Shown: piece by piece, positions 59,631-64,000 of the stretch
Layout: each line of letters begins with the position of its first letter
Numbering within the stretch: position 1 is the first letter of the stretch
Assembly: GCA_029834535.1 (NCBI GenBank)
Contig: JAQMWT010000198.1
Coordinates: forward strand, 1-64,000
Length of the DNA stretch: 64,000 nucleotides
Source of the DNA: Chrysophaeum taylorii
Lineage: Eukaryota > Sar > Pelagophyceae > Pelagomonadales > Pelagomonadaceae
Reading direction: 5' to 3'
Made by a program: the position numbers and the translations under genes
Notes under the pieces: model-generated
What the model saw: only the letters and a program-made list of their open reading frames with translations
Database searches by the model: none
Told to the model about the DNA's origin: nothing

Positions 59631-59787
59631 GGAGTGAGTCGGACGCATTGCGAGACCCATTGCGAGACCCGCACCCTCCCCCACCCCCTCTCCTAAAAAA
59701 GAAAGAAAAGAAAGATCGGACGGGGCCCTTCGTCGGTCGTTCGTGGCGCGCGACTTGTGTCATCATCATAATATTACTCACAGACGG

Positions 59788-61044
59788 ATGGCTCGCGCGT
59801 GGTCGTTGTTGTTGGTGTCGGGGCTCGTAGTGGTGGATGTCGCGGTGGGGCTGACGACACACCTGGGCCGGTCATCGCTCGTCCGGGCACAGCAGACTAC
59901 GCGGTGGTCCGCAGCCGTCGTCGGCGAGGTGGACGAAGCAGTTGTCGAGGGGGGGGAGACCGGTCCGACGCCCGCCGAGGAGGAGGCCGCATTGATGAAG
60001 AAAATCCCCGGGAAGCCGAAAATGGGCGTCTACGGGTTCTTCGGCGAGGCATCGCGCACTGACCAGTTTGTCCTCGACGTGCTCCACGCCCAAAAATGCT
60101 GGGGCGAGATCGTCGCTTTCGCGCCCGACGTCGCAGCCACCAAGAAGAAGCTCATGTCGCGGTCGGCGCGGTACTCGGGGCTCCTGGACGTCCTCAAGTT
60201 CGAGGAGACGTCGTCGGGCGACTTTGGGGCGATGCTCGCGTCGAGCGGCGTCGACGCTTGCCTCGCGTTTGGCGTCGAACCCTCGCAGGTTCGAGCATTC
60301 CTCGAGGCCGCCGAGGCCGCGCCCGCGTGCGACCGCATCGTCGTCGCCGCGAACGGACCCGTCTCCGACTCGGCGGTCCTCTCCGACGCCTCCAAGCTCG
60401 AGTGGACGGTCGTCGCCCTAGACGTCGACGCTCTCGTCGACGATCTCCCGGAGGGCGGACCTATCGCCGTCGACTCCGACAAAGCGGACGATGCGACTAT
60501 CGCCCGCGCCGATGCCTACCGCATCGTGGGGGAAGCGTTTTTGATGGAACCCCTCACCAACAAAAAGATTGCGTTGACGGCGGGCGGCGACTCGGCCGTC
60601 GCTTACCTCCGATTGCTTCGGGAGCGCGGATACACTCGCCGCGGCGAGCTCGCCAAGCTTTTGTCTGGGGGGCTCAAACAGTTCGAGGCCGACAAGCTTG
60701 CCGAAGAGGAAAAGACCAAGAAGGAGGCCGAAGCTAAGGAGGACACCGAGGAGGACGTGGAAGCCCGCGAGGCGGAGATGCGGGCCCTCTTCGAGGAAGC
60801 CCGCCGCGAGGAGCAGGAGAAACGCGATAAGGAGATTGCCGCCGCTGCGCGCGACTACCTGGCGCGCCAGTGGAACGAAAAAAAGTACGCCACGGCCCGC
60901 GGTCTCTCCAAGGAAGAGTTCATCCAGATCGAGTGGGACGTCGGCGTCAAAGAAGCAGCCGCTATTCTCGGCTACACGGCCAAGGACGAGAGACTCAAGC
61001 GAACCCCTGGCGAAGACGAAGAAGATGACGATTCCGAAGACTAG
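59788..61044 (+). CDS. Plastid/secretory-targeted protein, function unknown
   Basis: 418 aa from ATG 59788. Signal peptide MARAWSLLLVSGLVVVDVAV, then a Ser/Thr/Arg-rich stretch (GRSSLVRAQQTTRWSA) like a transit peptide, although no clear ASAF motif. Residues about 75-290 form an alpha/beta domain: KMGVYGFFGEASRTDQFVLD, GEIVAFAPDVAATKKKLMSR, DRIVVAANGPVSDSAVLSD and ALTAGGDSAVAYLRLLRERG. It resembles a Rossmann/NAD(P)-binding NmrA-type fold in outline, without a clean GxxGxxG. The C-terminus is a long charged coiled coil (EEEKTKKEAEAKEDTEED) and a short final helical domain. In-frame GTG 59743 was ignored. Confidence 0.6.
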   Translation: MARAWSLLLVSGLVVVDVAVGLTTHLGRSSLVRAQQTTRWSAAVVGEVDEAVVEGGETGPTPAEEEAALMKKIPGKPKMGVYGFFGEASRTDQFVLDVLHAQKCWGEIVAFAPDVAATKKKLMSRSARYSGLLDVLKFEETSSGDFGAMLASSGVDACLAFGVEPSQVRAFLEAAEAAPACDRIVVAANGPVSDSAVLSDASKLEWTVVALDVDALVDDLPEGGPIAVDSDKADDATIARADAYRIVGEAFLMEPLTNKKIALTAGGDSAVAYLRLLRERGYTRRGELAKLLSGGLKQFEADKLAEEEKTKKEAEAKEDTEEDVEAREAEMRALFEEARREEQEKRDKEIAAAARDYLARQWNEKKYATARGLSKEEFIQIEWDVGVKEAAAILGYTAKDERLKRTPGEDEEDDDSED

Positions 61045-61438
61045 TTATAACTACTACGACATGCTGTTGCTCTTGAACTCATTTGCTTATTACGTACCCC
61101 CCCCACGTGCTGTGCCCGCTGCAGCTGCCCATATCTCCAGTTCTAACGGCCGCCGCCGCCGCCGCCGCTACCCTCCTGCTTTCTTCGCTGAACATCATGC
61201 CTATCTTCTTCTTCCTCCTCCGCCTCCTCTAGAGGGATTATTAGTATTACCATTACCACCGCTCGCGTGCGAAATAAAAAATAATTATAAAAATAACGGC
61301 GACAATATTGACAGATGCGTCTCTCATCATCAAAAACACACAATAAGAGCAAGTAGTGGTGGCGTACCACGCATCCCAGGCCTTTCGTTGTTGTTGTTGT
61401 TGCGTCGACGACGCTCCTTCCTTCCTTCCTTCCCTCCC
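61045..61438. other. Convergent intergenic region with microsatellites
   Basis: (GCC)n at 61150-61170, (CTTC/CTCC)n at about 61207-61231, (TTG)n at 61388-61401, and TTCC repeats next to the stop of the gene at 61439. No gene seen. Confidence 0.55.
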
Positions 61439-62707
61439 CTAGAGTCGGAGTTTTACAAAGTCGAGGGCCTCGATTTGCGTTTTGACCGCGTGTCGGAGGC
61501 CGTGGACGGGCAAGGAGTGGTTGATGATGTTCTTCGCGAACTCGAGGTTGGGGTGCCCCTGAAAGGGGGCATCACAGCGAGGATCGTGCTGCCTCACGAG
61601 CCGGAGCTTTCCCTCGACGGTGGTGGAGTTGACGGCGCCTTCCCTCGGATAATTTGGCGATCCACACACGACGATCGCGCTCCGAATATACATCGCGACG
61701 ACGGGCGCCTTCCGCCAGGCCGAGAGGAGCGTGTCGCCGGCAGAGGAGTTAAGTCGGCCGTCCATCGCGAGGACCGAACCCAAAACAGGGTCGGGGTTCC
61801 ACCAGGGCACCAAGCCGAGGGGCTTGGCATCGCTTCGGAAGTAGTCGCTGCACGGGGGACACCCCCACTCGGCGAGGCACTCGCCAGTTTCCAGGTACGC
61901 TGCCGCAAAATTAGCAAAGTACGAGGCCGCGTAGTCGCGATGGACCATCGCAAAGACGTCGCGCACGCTCCTGCACTCGCTCGCAGCGACGGCGGGTCGA
62001 AAGAGTCCGGTAATAGCGTCGCCGTCGCGCGGATACCATATGTAATCGACGTACACGGCCCGTCGCTCGTAAGTCCACCACGGGGCCTCGGGCAGCGCAA
62101 AGCTGTAGGTGACATCGCTCCGGAGCCGCAGCACCCACTCGTACCGCTGGGTAAGGCTCGTGTCGAGGACGCTCGGAGTCGCTCGCTCGACCTCGACCAG
62201 CATTCGCATCGCCGCCGCCAGCTTGAAGTGCTGCGGTTGGTAAGGCCAGCACGGCCGATTCTCTCCGGTAATTCCGCACCCCGCGGCCGGCGGCACGCTC
62301 TTCGCATCGCGGAGGTGCCACTGCCGCACGCGCGTCCACGACGCGACCACGCTACCGAGCGTCGCGTTCGTCGCCTCGCCCTCTTCGCAGACGACGAACA
62401 GGTCCGCGCGCCGCAACGGCCCAAGTACGGCGACGTCGATGTTCTGACTCACCACAGAAAACCGCCCGGTCCGAATGTGCCCGACCACAATGGCCGCAAA
62501 CCGCGGCATCTCACCCCCGCGCTGCGACCATCCTTTCGCTCTGTACTCGGAGAACACCGGCCTCCCAATCTCGCCATCGCCCGCCGAGGCGGCAAACCGC
62601 ACGAGTTCCGGAGACTCTTCGCCGCCGTTCCACCTCTCGTGCACGAAGACCTCCGCCCCGCACGCCACCGCTACCACCACCCCAAAACAACCACATCCTC
62701 TGCACAT
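61439..62707 (-). CDS. Secretory glycosyltransferase-like protein
   Basis: 422 aa, ATG 62707, single exon. Signal peptide MCRGCGCFGVVVAVACGAEV. Core blocks: FAAIVVGHIRTGRFSVVSQN, ADLFVVCEEGEAT, RYEWVLRLRSDVTYSFAL (R.R.D, possible nucleotide-sugar or metal region) and VYVDYIWYPRDGDAITGLF. The lower part is Cys rich (CGSPNYPREG, DPRCDAPFQG) with NXS/T sites. Same general design as the protein at 29565 (GH.RT..F near the start, LR.R.D in the middle), so they are probably distant paralogues. Golgi type glycosyltransferase is likely; specificity unknown. Confidence 0.65.
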   Translation of the reverse strand: MCRGCGCFGVVVAVACGAEVFVHERWNGGEESPELVRFAASAGDGEIGRPVFSEYRAKGWSQRGGEMPRFAAIVVGHIRTGRFSVVSQNIDVAVLGPLRRADLFVVCEEGEATNATLGSVVASWTRVRQWHLRDAKSVPPAAGCGITGENRPCWPYQPQHFKLAAAMRMLVEVERATPSVLDTSLTQRYEWVLRLRSDVTYSFALPEAPWWTYERRAVYVDYIWYPRDGDAITGLFRPAVAASECRSVRDVFAMVHRDYAASYFANFAAAYLETGECLAEWGCPPCSDYFRSDAKPLGLVPWWNPDPVLGSVLAMDGRLNSSAGDTLLSAWRKAPVVAMYIRSAIVVCGSPNYPREGAVNSTTVEGKLRLVRQHDPRCDAPFQGHPNLEFAKNIINHSLPVHGLRHAVKTQIEALDFVKLRL

Positions 62708-62889
62708 TTATTTGCCACACCTCGAGATGTTATTAATGTCTGTCTCCTTCGAAATGAAAAAAACCCTCCACAACGGACAGACACCACATCGAGAGCATCA
62801 GAGTGCAATGTTCTTCGCACAAAGTTGAAGAAGAAGAAGAAGATGAAGAAGAAGAAGAAGGCCGATTCTTTCTTCTTCTTCTTCTTCTT
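62708..62889. other. Short intergenic region with AAG microsatellite
   Basis: Purine-rich (GAAGAA)n at 62825-62860 and pyrimidine-rich CTT repeats at 62868-62892 form near-complementary tracts that could fold back on each other just outside the stop codon of the downstream gene. Confidence 0.5.
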
Positions 62890-64000
62890 CTAGGCAGCAG
62901 TGCCGAAGGCCCGGAAGAGGGAGCGACGGCGAAAGCCGTGATGTCGCGGTGTGACGGCGGGTGGCGCGGGCGGCTCAGGAACCTCAGGGGTATTGCTTTT
63001 GGAAGGTGGTGGTGGTGGTGGTGGTGGTGGCGGCTCGAGGATGGTGAAGAGGTGGTTCGGCGTGTGGTCAGGAAATCCTTCGGGCGGAAGTTTGTCTTGG
63101 CACTGCACACAGACGAGGGGGAGGCCGGCGCAGTGGATGCAGTTAAGGGCGAGGCCGGTGATTTCGTTGAAACAGACAACGCATTTTTCGTAGGCGAAGT
63201 GTTCGCCGTCGAGGGTGATGGGATGGCGAGCAGCGTTGGCGCGGGTCGGCGTCTGGCGATCAAAGGGCTGGACGTTGAGGTGTCCCGTCGCGGCGACGTA
63301 GGGCTCGGCCTCGGACCACCTAAATTTCTGACCGCAGCCATGCTGCTGGTTTCCTCCGTGATAGTCGGTGCCGCAGAGCATGAGGTCGCAGCCGCCCATG
63401 TGCTGGACGACGCGGCGGCAGTGGGGACATAATTTCGCGTTGGAGGCCTTGTACTTTTCGTCGGCCTGAAAGGCGTCGAAGGCGTCTTTCTGCTCTTGGA
63501 GGTTCTTGCGGTGGTCGGCCTCCTGGCGGCGGAAGTCCTCGAGAGCTTCCCGAAACTTCTCGTCCTCGGCGGCGAGCTCTCGCAAGTAGGTCTCGCGGCC
63601 GCGCTGCTGCCACTCGATGAAGCTGCGCTCGACCTTGGCGATGTCGGCGCACTGGACGCCGTAGTGATAGGGCCGGCGGCAGCCCGAGCAAAAGGGAGTG
63701 TTTGCGTGGGCGCACGCGGCGTTGCCGCAAAGCACGCGAAACGGCGGCGGGGTGCCGTCCTCGGGCGGGAAGACCCAGACTTCGCAGCTGGGACAGCGGA
63801 TGCCGCCGTTGGCCCGGACAAGCGCGTCTTGGTACACGAGTTCGGCGCGTACCGAGACGAAGCCCGCTTCCCCGAGAATGGTGCGGTCGCGTCTCTCGAG
63901 ACGGAGCTCCCGGATCTGGTCCCCGGTCGGCTCGCCCGGCGCGGCGTAGTCGCGCATGTACTTGGCGACGATGAGCTCGACGTCGCGCTGGTCGAGGATG
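62890..64000 (-). CDS. RBR-type (IBR/RING2) ubiquitin ligase-like protein, 5' partial
   Basis: The frame continues through the right edge of the window (43 nt upstream of ATG 63957 stay open), so the N-terminus is missing. Visible: an IBR-like zinc domain GGIRCPSCEVWVFPPEDG, CGNAACAHANTPFCSGCRRP, YHYGVQC; a charged coiled coil (ERSFIEWQQRGRETYLREL, FRRQEADHRKNLQEQKDAF); and a RING2-like part KLCPHCRRVVQHMGGCDLML, with HGCGQKFRW. This ends in a further C..C finger CVVCFNEITGLALNCIHCAG, LPLVCVQCQDKLP. The C-terminus is a poly-Pro/Pro-Glu tail. RBR ligases transfer ubiquitin through a RING2 Cys; that Cys would be in MGGCDLM. RING1 would lie beyond the window. Confidence 0.75.
   Translation of the reverse strand, partial: ILDQRDVELIVAKYMRDYAAPGEPTGDQIRELRLERRDRTILGEAGFVSVRAELVYQDALVRANGGIRCPSCEVWVFPPEDGTPPPFRVLCGNAACAHANTPFCSGCRRPYHYGVQCADIAKVERSFIEWQQRGRETYLRELAAEDEKFREALEDFRRQEADHRKNLQEQKDAFDAFQADEKYKASNAKLCPHCRRVVQHMGGCDLMLCGTDYHGGNQQHGCGQKFRWSEAEPYVAATGHLNVQPFDRQTPTRANAARHPITLDGEHFAYEKCVVCFNEITGLALNCIHCAGLPLVCVQCQDKLPPEGFPDHTPNHLFTILEPPPPPPPPPPSKSNTPEVPEPPAPPAVTPRHHGFRRRSLFRAFGTAA

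Noticed and set aside
60698-62893. 731-codon plus-strand ORF spanning 60698-62893
   Set aside because: It overlaps two genes in other frames and crosses microsatellites; no start or domain support.
1-64000. tRNA or rRNA genes
   Set aside because: I saw no convincing tRNA A/B-box pairs with a foldable cloverleaf and no rRNA-like sequence; a dedicated covariance search would be decisive.

Overview
The window is nuclear DNA of a photosynthetic eukaryote, most likely a heterokont (stramenopile) alga. Three things point there. The TspO-like protein at 14221 and several others begin with a signal peptide, and in the TspO protein this is followed by an ASAF-type plastid targeting motif. Genes are tightly packed, often in head-to-head pairs, and carry very short introns (about 35-63 nt, often with GTGCG or GTGAG donors). 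Coding DNA is GC rich, while the transposon-derived left end is more AT rich. I cannot name the species.

Layout. Positions 1-13000 hold decayed LTR retrotransposon sequence on the minus strand: a long Ty1/copia relic (gag near 9321 down to RNase H near 831) and upstream of it a second, frameshifted gag-like relic (about 10831-12979). A short retroposon with a CTAA-repeat tail has inserted into the copia relic and recurs at 16184. From 14221 to 28910 there are single-copy host genes: TspO, glutaredoxin 2, malic enzyme, several unrecognised proteins, a GNAT-PhzF fusion and a YubB/DUF1281-like protein. At 30621-32681 lies a large inverted repeat with two mirror-image broken Pif1/Helitron helicase fragments. 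From 33076 to 64000 gene density is high: an HHG-repeat membrane protein whose start codon overlaps that of an F-box/ankyrin gene, an SR-type RNA-binding protein, an ankyrin protein, a NOP9-like Pumilio protein, aminodeoxychorismate synthase, an SMI1/KNR4 protein, a large helical protein, a MYND protein, secretory glycosyltransferase-like proteins, a PhyH-JmjC fusion, a 14-exon proline-rich gene, a plastid-targeted protein and a truncated RBR-type protein at the right edge.

How genes relate. Eukaryotic genes here are independent transcription units, not operons. Several divergent pairs are separated by under 200 bp (23330/23411, 33813/33812, 37534/37705, 44799/44878) and probably share promoters. 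Themes are plastid or mitochondrial metabolism (TspO, malic enzyme, PABA synthesis), redox and oxygenase chemistry (Grx2, PhyH-JmjC), RNA and ribosome biogenesis (SR protein, NOP9) and secretory-pathway glycosylation.

The most unusual items are the gene at 55713-59630, with 11 tiny phase-1 introns separating proline-rich mini-exons and two apparently exonised introns; the Helitron-helicase palindrome; the two enzyme fusions; and the overlapping divergent start codons at 33811-33814. Exon joins were worked out by hand from splice sites and reading frame and are not transcript-verified.
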